From contig OY292276.1 of assembly GCA_958496175.1 (NCBI GenBank), positions 20,292,001 to 20,356,000 on the forward strand: a stretch of 64,000 nt of DNA, written 5' to 3'. The translations under genes were made by a program, and so were the position numbers. The stretch is from Sisyra terminalis. Lineage: Eukaryota > Arthropoda > Insecta > Neuroptera > Sisyridae. The stretch's first letter is position 1, and each line of letters opens with the position of its first letter. The notes under the pieces are model-generated. The model was not told where the DNA came from. It worked only from the letters and a program-made list of their open reading frames with translations, and did not search any database. Positions 1 to 10,738 of this stretch are shown here, in pieces.

Positions 1-760
1 ATTAAAATCGATTAGTAATATCTATTTTTACAGAAGAAATTATGGATCTATCCCATAATAGATTATTTTTTTACTTCTTCATAGCACGGTTGTAAAGTAA
101 GAATTATCTGCAATAATGAGTCAATAGAATTTTATGAATAAGAGAGATAAGATTAAAATTTTGAAATAGGACTCTATTTGGTATATAATTTAAACTTGAT
201 TTATATTGTAGTTTTTCCTTTGTTACTTTACTTAAAGCTTATTTGGATTACAATATTAAGAAAGCAACTTTACTTCACTCTTCAAACAAACGATTAAATT
301 TTGTCTATTTGGTGACCAATTACTGAAGAAAACTAGTATATGGACTAGTTAAATTTAAACCAAAGCTTAAACTTAAGGCCGCTAAAATATTTTCATATTT
401 AATTTATTATAATCAATACATAATAAAAGGAATGGAAAATTTTTAACAGTAGATAATCAAATAATAACTTGTTTATATTTTAATTAAAACAAATTTTAAA
501 CCTTAAATGTCCCCAAATAAAAAAAGCTTCTGTATGTTATAAGCCGATGACAATACATAGGATTTTTCATTTTACAATAATAGTTTTGCTGCCAGTAACA
601 AATACACAAGTATATACCATATAACATATATACTGATTGTAACGTTTTTTAGCCATAATAACTACCAATAACTACTTTAAACGTTCAAGTTGTAATTTTC
701 CACTCGTCACACCAATAGCGCTAATGAATTTCTACGCATTCTTTGTAGTAATATAGTCGA
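1..760. other. AT-rich spacer, no gene seen
   Basis: I see no exon, tRNA or clear repeat in this stretch. It is AT-rich with short homopolymer runs and stops in all frames. Confidence 0.6.
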
Positions 761-970
761 CCTAAAGTGCTAACCTGCTAATTTCATTATTAATGATTTT
801 TTTTTCTATCTAGTGATAAACTGATGAATCACTTTAAATATAGAAATTGTATATAAAAATATAACATGAAACAAAAACCTGATATCTGCACTAGCTTATG
901 TATTTCACACTCCTTTTTTCCTTCCCCTGTAAAAACTGTTAAAATGGACTTTAGCGGTTATAACTTTAGG
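761..970 (+). mobile_element. 210-bp miniature inverted-repeat element
   Basis: The left end reads CCTAAAGTGCTAACCTGCTAA. The reverse complement of the right end reads CCTAAAGTTATAACCGCTAA, so the ends are imperfect inverted repeats of about 20 bp. There is no coding capacity. A partial copy of the right end lies at 42352-42401 in inverted orientation, sharing TGTAAAAACTGTTAAAATGG. That second locus supports a dispersed element. I could not assign a target duplication or a superfamily. Confidence 0.55.
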
Positions 971-3519
971 CCTACGCTATGGGAGTTCAATTAAAATTGC
1001 TTAGACCAAGATTCACTAAAGTTCATACTATTGTACTATATTTCTACTGCATAACAAATGGTGGAATTTTATAGAAAATTGGTAATAATTTTCGTGAAAT
1101 TGAAGAGTTTGTTGATCAAGCAACCCCCAAAAAAGTATATTTCATTATTTGTTTATAAGATCGTCTTTAAAAGTCGATCTTATCATGCTTATAAAAAAAA
1201 TATAAATATATTATACAATATTGGATCAACTTTGAAGTTATACATAAATTTTCACTCATATAAATAGAACATACCCTTAAGATAGTTATTGGAAAGATAA
1301 AAAATTATCTGTTACTTTAACTCTACAAATTTATTTTACACAAATCACTATTTTCAGGTGAAAACACTCATGTTTTCTCTATTTTCCGTGTAAAATTTTA
1401 TATGAAAGATAAATACCATTATCAAAATGTGAAAATACCGGCCCTTGGAATAATACAATGCAAAAGTTAAAAAAATGGCAGACATTTGAGTTTTGAGAAA
1501 AACAAGGACAAATATCACTCAGAAATAGAATCAGCCTCTAATAAATTTTAATATTTTTCAAAATAAAATTTTATTAAAACGTTTTTTTCAGTTCAGTAAC
1601 TATGATGATAGAGTAATTGAATTAATGATTAGACTTGCAAGATCCTTATGCTTCATATTCATTTATATTTGTATAAAAGTGTGTTTCAGAATTTTTGAAT
1701 TTTTTTTTCAAACTGCTCTATTAAAATCCATATTCTAGAGAGAAAATGCTACCAAAAAATTAAAGTTGTTGTTTTAATCAATCATGATAATATTCCGTCC
1801 TGAAATTTCAGCTAAATCTAAACTAACTAAAATGCAGTAAATTTGATACTATGGTAAAGATGACTGTATATTACTAGTAAACTATTCATTTTTTTTTAAT
1901 TTTATTTAAAATATTATGACTTTCTATACAAAACTCTAGTATAATATGCAATATGCGCACTAGATAAAATAAAATAAATCTGTTCCCTTAGTGAGGAGTG
2001 ATCCCTCACTAGAGACAGTTGAATTTGGAACTTGTTGACAGAACCCGACCATTGTTGGGACTTTCTATTAATCATTTAGTAGATCTTTAAAAAAGTTTAC
2101 TTTTTTTATAATCACTAATAAACGAGAAATAATGTTATGGTTTTTATTTCATGTAAGTTTTAGTTGGCGTCATTAGACATAATGCATCGGACGGCGGCCA
2201 AAACGTGTCTCTTGATAGAGCTGATGGGAATAAATAAACTGGGAAATGGCTGCCTAGCTACAACAGTGGATCTCAGCCATTATTTCCGTGTCTGAAATTA
2301 GTAAAGCGATCATTCTTCACGCGGATGTTTTAGTTTTAGTTCAATCGGACAGGAAAAAATTATAATCTTAAAGTCAAGCCTATACGATCAGCACCTAAAT
2401 GATTTCCATGCAAGCGCAACCAACAAAATGATATACCGGGTCGTTTAATAACATCGATATAAATCTCAGCGGTTGAAACATCGTACATGAGCCAAAAATA
2501 AATTCACACTTTCAGATAGGAAAACTTTTATTTTTAATTACTCTTTTAGACGTTTAAACTTTGTCTCTGCTCTGTCTAAAAATGTGTCAGCTGAAATCGG
2601 ACAAATTATTTTCTTATGCAACTGAAAATATTGGTAAATTACGTCAAAAAATCGTATTTCCAATTGTTGTGAATAGAAAACGCGGAACAGACCCGGTGTT
2701 TATTATTTTAAGATAAATTTGGCAGCTACATTTCCCTTCATAACAAAATACATATACGAGTATAAATAAAGCCGAAAAAATCAAACGATTGGAAAAGCCG
2801 TTTTATATTTGACCTCCATTAAAATCATTTTCGAAATACAACAGTATGGGATTGCATGCTCTTTCTTGGCAACAGTAACGAAATATTTGAAGATTGTTGA
2901 CATTTTATTAATTTGTGGTGGTCGCAACTCGTAGCAGTTAACGAAATTCTAGGACCAATCAATTTTCAAATAAAAAATAAAAATAAAAATTGAACGATCT
3001 GGCAAATGCGTTTTTTTTTTGCAATGAAAACGCGCCACTCTTATTTTCAGTTTGCAGAAAGAAGATGAAAGTAAAATAAAAAATGGAGTTCGTTCAATAC
3101 GTTTGAAATTCATTTCGATTCTTTATGGCAATGATCCAAGTTTAGCATTTTCAATTTTATATTTTGATTTGTATAACTTTTGCGTTGAATTTCAATTACT
3201 ATTGGTATTATTAGAGGGGAACTATAAAAATATGTACTGCCTGGGAAGGCAGATGGTTTCCCTACAATTTAAATTCAAGGAAACGCTTATATAATATTTA
3301 AAATATAAAAATAGACAAAAAACTGTTATGTTATACGATAAAATATATCTAATATATCATGTACCATAAGTGATTGAATAAAAATATTGTACAATTATTA
3401 TATGCAAACATTAAATTAATTACTGAACATACCATGAAACACTAATATTGTCGTCATTATTTTATTCAGCATTTTTGAGGAAAATTACAGTTTAAAACTT
3501 TGAACTCGTTTATTTAGAG
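971..3519. other. Spacer, no supported gene
   Basis: Mostly AT-rich. A short hairpin TTAGTGAGG/CCCTCACTA lies near 1989-2013. A GC-richer patch at about 2160-2500 is broken by stops on both strands and looks like an old unidentified repeat. Open frames at 1058-1267 and 3052-3294 have low-complexity AT-driven translations and no recognisable domain. Confidence 0.5.
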
Positions 3520-3741
3520 TAGAAGTACCCAACCTGTGGCCCACGGGCCACATGAATCCCGCCTTGACCATTTTTCCAGTCTGTCAGACTCATTTCATAC
3601 TTTTACTAAATAAATGTATTTAATATGACCAAAGGTGAAAATCAATAAATTCAAAATGTTCTACAGTGAATCTAAATCTAATATGGGGATAAATAACTTT
3701 ATATGTGTGGCCCACAATATCATTTGGGTTGGCCATCTCTG
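3520..3741 (+). mobile_element. hAT-like miniature element, family with GGTTGGCCA ends
   Basis: About 220 bp. The left part contains ACCCAACCTGTGGCCCAC. The right part ends GGGTTGGCCATCTCTG, giving inverted ends typical of hAT-derived miniature elements. The same family occurs at 6092-6310 and, truncated, at 62630-62739; shared internal blocks include GTGAAAATCAAT and CTAAATC. I could not find a convincing 8-bp target duplication at this copy. It is non-coding. Confidence 0.55.
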
Positions 3742-4494
3742 GCTTAAAACATAAGCATACCATACCAGCGGTAATATTCATTTTATAAATAAATAATGTT
3801 TTTATATAAAAAATGATACCAAAATATTGACCCGTGGCAATATTACAGTGATTCTAAGGATAAAAATCTTGCTGTATACAAGAAAAATATTTTTCTTAGA
3901 ATACAATCTTTGAAAATATTTTCTATTATAAAAACAACAGTATACGTAAAATTCAATATCCTCTATTTAACAAAGCTTTTAGGGAAAAAAGAACCTTCAG
4001 ATTCTTTGGTATAGAAAGATGCTACCAGTTCAACACTAAGACGCTAAGTTACGAAAACTAATCAGCTAACTATCGTAATTTATCTCTTCAGTACATTCAG
4101 TATTTCAAGAGATTGTCAATTTTAATTGCATTAAATTTTTATCATCATACATTGGCAGTGATTTTTGGATCAAGAATAATGCTAACTTGATGGACGTGAT
4201 TTAGTATCTCATATTAAATCAATTATGTTCGAAAAATAGCTTCGAAAATAACTTTTAATAGTCAAAAAAATATTTATTTTTTTCAGTATTTTTGAAGTTA
4301 ATTTTTTACAAACTCAAAAATCTCTGATGGTTCTAGGGAAAAGATCGCACATGTTCTTAGTCAACTAAAGCCCATTTGAACGTACGTCATTCAACTGCCG
4401 TAATATCTCGCCTAACGTTACATGTGTTAACGATACCTAGCGATTTACGTATTTATATGTGTATGAAGCTGTTGAGTTTTTGGGTTGATGAAAT
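3742..4494. other. Spacer, nothing identified
   Basis: AT-rich sequence with no coding frame or repeat that I can support. Confidence 0.5.
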
Positions 4495-4621
4495 CCCTGT
4501 TAAAAAATACATTTAAAGGGGTTTTAAATGTTCGCAAAACTCATTAGCAGTCGTTTAAAGTTATTAGGCATTTTAAAATAAATGACTTCAAAATGCTCCT
4601 AAAAGCCTTTTTTTAACAGGG
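4495..4621. mobile_element. 127-bp miniature inverted-repeat element
   Basis: Both ends read inward as CCCTGTTAAAAAA (13 bp perfect). The interior is non-coding and partly self-complementary. It lies 68 bp upstream of the Helitron start. No clear target duplication was seen and the superfamily is unassigned. Confidence 0.5.
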
Positions 4622-4998
4622 ACAGGCCACGTCATATCCCAGTAAGTCAATAGTTTGTTTAACTTCTTAAATGGCCAAGAAGAAACAAATCTATATATAT
4701 AAAAGAAAGTCATGTTAGTTACACTATTTATAACTCAAAAACGGCTGGACCAATTTTCATGAAATTTTCTATGTATATTTGGTAGGCATGGGAATCGGAT
4801 ATAAAGTATATTTTATACCTCTAGAAGATTAAGAAGTCCCTCGATATCTTCTGCAAATTTTTGCGCCTAATTGCCTTTATACTATAATCATTGATGCCTG
4901 TGATTTATTTTGAAAAACGCTTAGCAGCGTTTGAATTTGGAATTTTTATTTATTTAATTTATGTGTTATTTACATATTTTACTTAATATTTATTGTAA

Positions 4999-5232
4999 TA
5001 TGGAACAATTGGGGAAATTACAATCATTTGCCAATATTGTAAGGCGTTAAAATACAGCGATAAATCTACTGGATTATGTTGTGCTGGTGAAAAAATAAAA
5101 TTGCCCCAATTGTTCCCATTACTAGATCCATTACGCTCATTAGGTTATGGGATGGGAAATGATTGTAAAAACTCCTTGGCCAATATTCAAAAACTAAATA
5201 GCAGTTTACAAATGATATCGTTTCGCCCATAA
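4999..5232 (+). pseudogene. Helitron Rep/helicase N-terminal zinc-finger relic
   Basis: The open frame of 77 codons contains CQYCKALKYSDKSTGLCC, then KLPQL, PLRSLGYG, and an N..I.KLNSSLQMISF stretch. This order matches the zinc-finger-like region at the start of helicase proteins of Helitron elements (C-x2-C-x-A-L, G-x-C-C, L-P-x-L, and a conserved F-Q-M-T-S-F-like motif). It stops at a TAA right after SFRP, and nothing downstream continues the Rep or helicase domains. It is a transposon pseudogene rather than a host gene. The alignment rests on pattern memory, not a search. Confidence 0.75.
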
Positions 5233-6091
5233 AACAAATATGTTTAAGGAAGTACTAAAGAAAACAGAAATATTTCCAGTAAGCTTCCAGTCCCTGATTA
5301 ATAGCGATCTTTGGATCGAATTGGCCAAAAAAACAATTCAATTTTGAAAGACACAAATAGACAAATACAAAAATAACAATATTTGAAAAACATATTAAGA
5401 AATATCTATGTATGTCTAAACTCATATATAGGTGAGAATTTAAGGATTTTTCGTATGCATATGAGGTCAAAATGAGAGAATGGCAGCTTTAAATATATCG
5501 TTTAAGGAATTTGGAACCAGTTTGAGGTATTTATTATTTGTTGTCAATTATAATTACATTAACATCTGTTACCAAAACCATTAGTAACACCTTTGAGCTT
5601 ACCTTTTTCACACATTTTGGCCTTCAAGCTTTTACTATGGTATTTTATACCACCCGTTGATAACAGGTAGAGAATCGTTTATAATTTCATATTAGCTTGG
5701 AATTCAGGCGGTTTCGGTCACAATATTGATCATTATGGACCAAAGGTCGATAATTCGAACGTAAATTTCTGTCTACCTTCATTCTTTCTATATCTTAGGC
5801 GTGTTTCGCCAAAAATAAGTATAAAGGTCACAAATAAGTCTAATCTAAATAGTTGTACCAATATTTTATTCTGGTTTTACTTTCGGTTCCAATTTAAGTT
5901 CAAGTCATTTTTCTTCGGAAAAAAAGGTTGCCTATTTACGTTTAATTATTAATAATAAAAGTTGCGTTTAGAAGAAGCCCGATTAAAATAATTTAATGGA
6001 CATCCAGTAATTGGATATATGTAATATTGGACTCTTTAATTAAATATCTATGTTCTTTTTAAAGATATCAAACAATCAGCATATTTTAAAT

Positions 6092-6310
6092 TAGGAGTGG
6101 CCAACCCAAATTGTATTGCGGGTCACTTCGGAAATGCATCATAACTCCGCGGGCCACCATTAAAATTATATCTCAAATTCTCCACACTAAATTTAGATAC
6201 ACTGTAAAAATTTATAAAAATTGATTTTCACCACTATGGTCATTATAAAATGTATACATTTTATAAAAGTCTGATGTATATTGCGGGTTGGCCACCTCTG
6301 ACAATCTCTG
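6092..6310 (+). mobile_element. hAT-like miniature element inside the Helitron
   Basis: It starts TAGGAGTGGCCAACCC. Inverted copies of that end appear as GGGTTGGCCACCTCTG at 6285-6300, with a further ATCTCTG to 6310. Candidate 8-bp target duplications are TTTTAAAT (6084-6091) and ATTTAAAT (6311-6318), one mismatch. The same insertion with homologous flanks is present in the second Helitron copy, so it predates dispersal of the Helitron. Confidence 0.65.
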
Positions 6311-6879
6311 ATTTAAATAAACAATGAATAATCTATGTTTTATCTACTTATATAGAATTGTTATGATGGTTTGTGTAGATTTCAAAAACTCAAAAAGTTT
6401 TGAATCCATTAAGCTCAAATTTTGTCACGATATATAATCCGCTTTAATGATAGTTTTTATCTTTTTATGCGTCAGTAACATACCTGCGATCGCAAAAAAA
6501 CGGCTTTTTCAACGGCCAATACAATAGCCGTTAACTGTCAATACTTTATTGTTATGATCGTATAGTGATTTTTAGAGGTAGAGGTTCTCAAAACGTAATT
6601 GATTAATGTATATATTGAAGGTGAGTTATAATTGGTACAACAAGGACTTCTGCAGGATGATAAGGGAGGTGATTCTAAAAATTCTCAAGCTTTTTTTTCC
6701 TAAAATCAATTTACCTATGTACAACTATTGGCTGGCAGGACAACGTCTGCCGGGTTTAGCTAGTAATGAATAAAATTTGGTAGCACTACATGGATGGTTT
6801 GACTAATTTAAACATAGATCTGAAATTCTCAATATTTATAAAACGAGAAAGGGAGCTAGTGTTGACATAGAAGTAGCAA

Positions 6880-6993
6880 GCAAATTTCAGAAATAATCAA
6901 AAACTGCAAATACAATCTTTTATGGAATTACCAATGTCAATATGTGCCACCTGGAGCCATGATCCCTTCGGCACCCACCACGCTGCGCTACTG
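6880..6993 (-). mobile_element. hAT-like miniature element, truncated copy
   Basis: Read on the minus strand, it starts at 6993 with CAGTAGCGCAGCGTGGTGGG and continues through CATATTGACATT and AATTCCATAAAAGATT. This matches the family found at 7435-7668 and 30722-30964. The far end cannot be found, so the copy is truncated. The left boundary is approximate. Confidence 0.55.
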
Positions 6994-7032
6994 AACGTTT
7001 GCCATCTAAAACATTATTCTCTCAAGAATTTT

Positions 7033-7215
7033 TCAATTTTGTAGCTTATTTCTTTCCATCGCGTATATTTCTTCCTTCGTTAATTCGGTTAATGTAAGGT
7101 TCTCGAAGAACGCATTCCAAACGTTAAATGTGGTACTACTGTATGTGGAACAGTTAGCAACACCAATATGACCAATATAACGATAACATAGAAGTTTCAG
7201 TTCAAGACCCTGTGC
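7033..7215 (-). CDS. Exon-like frame with a terminal stop; possible carbonic-anhydrase-like C-terminus (weak)
   Basis: On the minus strand, a splice-acceptor-like TTTTTATTAG precedes 60 codons and a TGA, in frame from the first base. The composition is less AT-biased than the surroundings. The translation contains LLCYRYIGHIGVANC, then NVWNAFFENLTLTE and EEIYAMERNKL. This faintly recalls the end of alpha-carbonic anhydrases (Y-x-Y-x-G-S-L-T-T-P-x-C, V-x-W, then a terminal helix). The key SLTTP residues are not conserved, however, and I found no exon carrying the zinc-binding histidines nearby. It lies between two hAT copies, so it may be an exon fragment or pseudogene. The phase (0) does not fit the signal-peptide exon at 9950-10047, which ends in phase 2. 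Confidence 0.3.
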   Translation of the reverse strand, partial: AQGLELKLLCYRYIGHIGVANCSTYSSTTFNVWNAFFENLTLTELTKEEIYAMERNKLQN

Positions 7216-7320
7216 CTAATAAAAATTGCGTCATAGTATATCACAGAGATGGTGAATCTTTTTGAGGCGTGGGTCAAATTTTGATCATATTTTTTTAAGT
7301 ACTAGCTCGAGGGTCACTAA

Positions 7321-7853
7321 TATACATGGCACCCATTAACGTCTCGCAACGTGAAACAGAGATGGGACGATACAAGTGGTATGGAAGACTCTTTCTACGA
7401 TTATCACCAAGACTTAGAAATGGCTACCGTCAGGCAGTAGCGTAGCGTGATGAATGCTGAAGAAGCCATGGCCCCAGGAGGGCGGCATATTGACGTTAAC
7501 AATTCTTTAAAAAATTCTTTTTTTGAGAAAAACACGATTAATACATTTTTAAAAAATTGAAAAATTTCCATGTTGTTCATTTTTTATCAATTTTCTTGAC
7601 TAAAAATGAATAGGGGGTTGTGAATTTTTGATCGGTCCCAGACGCCGAAAGCGCACGCTATGCCACTACGGTCAGGGAAGAGATAACCAAAGTAACCACC
7701 CAAATCGTCTGGTTCGACAATAGCAAGGAAACTAAAAGACTAAACCGAATATCCTTCTTAGAGCTGCCAATCCAAAAGCGATTACCGCCGCGCATCAAAA
7801 TAAGAAATACTTTCCCCAATCAGATTTGCATATTGTTCAGGGATAGATCGTGA
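7321..7853 (+). pseudogene. Open reading frame interrupted by an hAT miniature element
   Basis: A frame opens after a TAA at 7318-7320 and runs 38 codons to 7434, the insertion point of the 7435-7668 element. If the element and one target duplication are removed, the frame continues without shift from 7677 for 58 more codons to a TGA at 7851-7853. The first part includes DDTSGMEDSFYDYHQDLEM and the second VWFDNSKETKRLNRISFLE. The residue composition looks coding (many D, E, K, R) and is unlike the AT-driven frames nearby. I do not recognise the protein. It could be an old exon or a fragment of a transposon gene. Confidence 0.4.
7435..7668 (+). mobile_element. hAT-type miniature element, 234 bp
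   Basis: The left end is CAGTAGCGTAGCG. The reverse complement of the right end is TAGTGGCATAGCG, giving 13-bp imperfect terminal inverted repeats. The flanks are CCGTCAGG (7427-7434) and CGGTCAGG (7669-7676), an 8-bp target duplication with one mismatch, which is the hAT hallmark. It is non-coding. Family members lie at 6880-6993 (minus) and 30722-30964. Confidence 0.8.
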
Positions 7854-9949
7854 AATCAAATGTTAAAAAATATCCAATTTCTAAAGGTAAAATGATAAAA
7901 ATAATTAATTATTTTTTTATAAGTCTAAGGATCAATATTTTCACTTAACCATATCTTGATATTTATTCAATATATTAACATTTGTCTGTTCGATAAATCT
8001 TACACATTTATCCAAATCATATCATTTTTCTTAAAGCCAAAATACGAAGCTTTTCTGTATTCTCCGGTAAAAATTTTATCCGAAAAGAAAATGTAACTAT
8101 CTAGATGGGAACACACCAATCCTAAATTGTTAATTTAAGTAAAATTTTGTTACGATATATGTATGGTATATAAAAAGAAAATATATGTGTCGGTTTAAAA
8201 TATAATGCCTTTACTAGTGGGTTCTTTTAAGTAAGATATTTTCAAATAAGATCAATTTCACCGAAAAAGTTTGAACACAATAAATTATTTAAAAGCATTG
8301 TAAGTCTTAGCCTATTCCAATAATATTAATATGTTCCACTGAGAACTTAAAATTTTTATGCAAATTACTGTAGTATAATATGTGTAGGGCTAAAATGTAT
8401 TCGTGCAATTTATAATTCACATGCAGTTATATTCTTTTTCATTTCCTTTACTTTAATTTTTACTATATTAGGAAAAAATATAAATTAAATTAATAAAAAC
8501 GAATGAAATAGAACAGCTAAACGAAGTATAATTAAAAGCTGCAGAAATAATAGACTGAAATTTAGAGATTACATTGCATTATTAGCTCGAAAAATAAAGC
8601 GCTACAATTATGTCTTGTATCATTAATTTTTAAGTCTTTATGGAGTTGACTTAACAAAATTCTTTCTTTAATACGATTATTTCATCAAATGCATTAAATT
8701 TTGTATTTTACAGGCTATTAATAAGTTGTTTACTACTAAAAAAAAAAATAAAACTAAATGCAAAAACAGTCGATGAAATACTTCTCTACTACTTTGTAAC
8801 ATTAAAGGCCCATAAAAACTCATTAATTTTACGATTTCACTATAAAATTAGTTTTTAAATTAAGAAGAGGTTGTTTACGCGTGAAAATGAATTTCAAAAT
8901 ATTTACAAATATATCTTTTCTCATAGCATTTTAAGCGACTAACAACCGTCTAGTTTGCTTCATTTATAAGATGCTATGAATGTAGGTTCGAATTTGAAAG
9001 ATAAATAAATATAATTAAAACGATATATATATAAATTTTCATAAGAAAAATGATACACAAATAAATTTCACTTCAAATAATTTTCCAATAATTTTACTTT
9101 TCAAAATCTAAAGATATGTGAAAAGAAAAACAATTTCTCTTTCATCGCATAGCTTAATCAAAGCATAAAGTAGGTATATAAATGTGTCGGCCATCGTTGC
9201 GTTATTCGATGTTGGACATGAAAAAATTGTTCAAGCCGTAAACCGTAACTATTAGTCTAATTGATTTTTATTTAAATATGCTAATAAAATGTACTTCAAG
9301 TGTTTAATTCTTGATCAATGAACTCAATGTAACATAACACATATCTAGACGATTTAAAAATCATTGCATTAAATATTATTTATATATGAACTCCTATTGA
9401 AATCATTGAACTCATCTCGTATATTTTATGTTACCGCAAAACTATTCAACGTTTTTTTTTTGTCTTATACAAATATTCATAAATTATCGTCTTATATTGC
9501 ATATTATTTTATAATACGTGTCCAAGAAAAAACAATTCAAAAATAACGAATTATTTATATTTTCTTGATATAATTTCTGGTCCAACTACGCATTAAGAAA
9601 TAAAAATATTTTTTTGCAATGTAATAAAAAAAAATATAAATTTAATGAAAATCTTTTACAACGTCCTTTGAATTATACAAGTTGTCTAAAATTAATTTTA
9701 TAAATAGATTTTACTAAAAGCGTTTGAATCGTTTAAATAATTTTATATGAAATAAACTTGATTGTATCATTTATAATTTTCTTATAATATCAAAGTTGGT
9801 ATTTTTTAAAGCAAATGAAATATCTGAAAATCCCAGGGATATGTTATCGAGTTAAAGACAATCTGTTGTTCAAACATATGTCCAATATTATTTTAAGAAC
9901 ACAATTTGTCTGAGATTACCAACAGAATGAATAGAAAACAGAAGCTCAC
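7854..9949. other. AT-rich spacer or intron, nothing identified
   Basis: This could be intron of the putative minus-strand gene starting at 10047. I looked on the minus strand for coding exons and saw only short frames. No repeat stands out. Confidence 0.45.
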
Positions 9950-10047
9950 CTTTCATTTTCTTTGGCTAAAACTTGTTTGTAACCAACAAAAAATGCAAAT
10001 AAACTTAAAAAATAAGTAACAATTTTATTCCAAACTTGACGTAACAT
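9950..10047 (-). CDS. Putative first coding exon with a signal peptide
   Basis: Starting at the ATG at 10047 (context GCAAATG), 32 codons run to a GTGAGC donor at 9949, ending two bases into a codon. The translation begins MLRQVWNKIVTYFLSLFAFF, then VGYKQVLAKENE. It has a basic start, a hydrophobic core at about residues 8-22 and an A-x-A-like V-L-A cleavage site near residue 28, which is a good secretory signal. The rest of the protein must come from exons to the left; I could not find them with confidence. The 5' exon at 13371-13481 on the same strand may belong to the same gene. The product is unknown. The exon is short, so chance remains possible. Confidence 0.4.
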
Positions 10048-10738
10048 TTGCACAACAATTAACACCAACTTGTTAACACTTTATTGTTATTAATTACAAC
10101 AAATAATTACGTCTAATCTAGTTATTCATTGCCGCTTATAATTAATCATTGAACGGTTTATTGTTAATAAAAGAAAAAGATCTGCATGTAGGCAATGTTG
10201 AAAGTGGACTACTATTTAATATAGAAAGCTTTTCTCTTCTTATTTCTTACTGCATGCCACTCATACTACTTATGTATTTCAATTGAAATTTCTGATTTGA
10301 AACTTATCAATGAAGTGTGCCAAATGACAAAATAATGATGAAATTGCTAATTGAATCATCAAGACTTTATAACTCAAATTTTAAAACTACCGCACACAAA
10401 TTACAAACCTATCGGCTTGGATCCAAATACGTAAAATATAACATACCTGGTTGGACTAAATAATTGTGATTAATGCGCAATATTTCGATGGAAAATGATT
10501 ATCAGTAACTAAAGACCAAAACACCCATGAGTCATCATACAACTATCATAAATAATGCACCCTCTATAATGAAAATGGTAAAAATTACTCCAGTTTTACT
10601 CCAGAAACGATTTATCAGATAAAAGAAAATATTTTTAAGAATTGACTAAGTCAATCAAGATATCAATATTGGTGGGATTCATTTTAATTTTTTCATTCAT
10701 TTTTGAATAAGGAAGACTGAACTCCCCCATACTGCGTA

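Larger units (their letters stand above)
4690..6763 (+). mobile_element. Helitron rolling-circle transposon, degraded, non-autonomous
   Basis: The element starts with TC (TCTATATATATAAAAG) after an A at 4689. It ends with CTAG before a T at 6764, as expected for Helitron insertion between A and T without target duplication. A 3' hairpin GGCAG..CTGCC (6734-6751) lies 8 bases before the CTAG, also canonical. The block after the start (AACGGCTGGACCAATTTTCA) is, from memory, a common sequence near the 5' end of insect Helitron/Helentron elements. Within it, 4999-5232 encodes a relic of the Rep/helicase zinc-finger region, and an hAT miniature element sits at 6092-6310. A 5'-truncated copy lies at 62284-62950 on the other strand. 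No helicase core or HUH endonuclease motif survives. Confidence 0.85.

Noticed and set aside
2160..2500. GC-richer patch read as a possible gene fragment
   Set aside because: Stops interrupt all frames on both strands and no protein family is recognisable.
9950..10047. Direct splicing of the signal-peptide exon to the exon-like frame at 7033-7215
   Set aside because: Phases do not match (2 versus 0), so at least one further exon would be needed and none was found.
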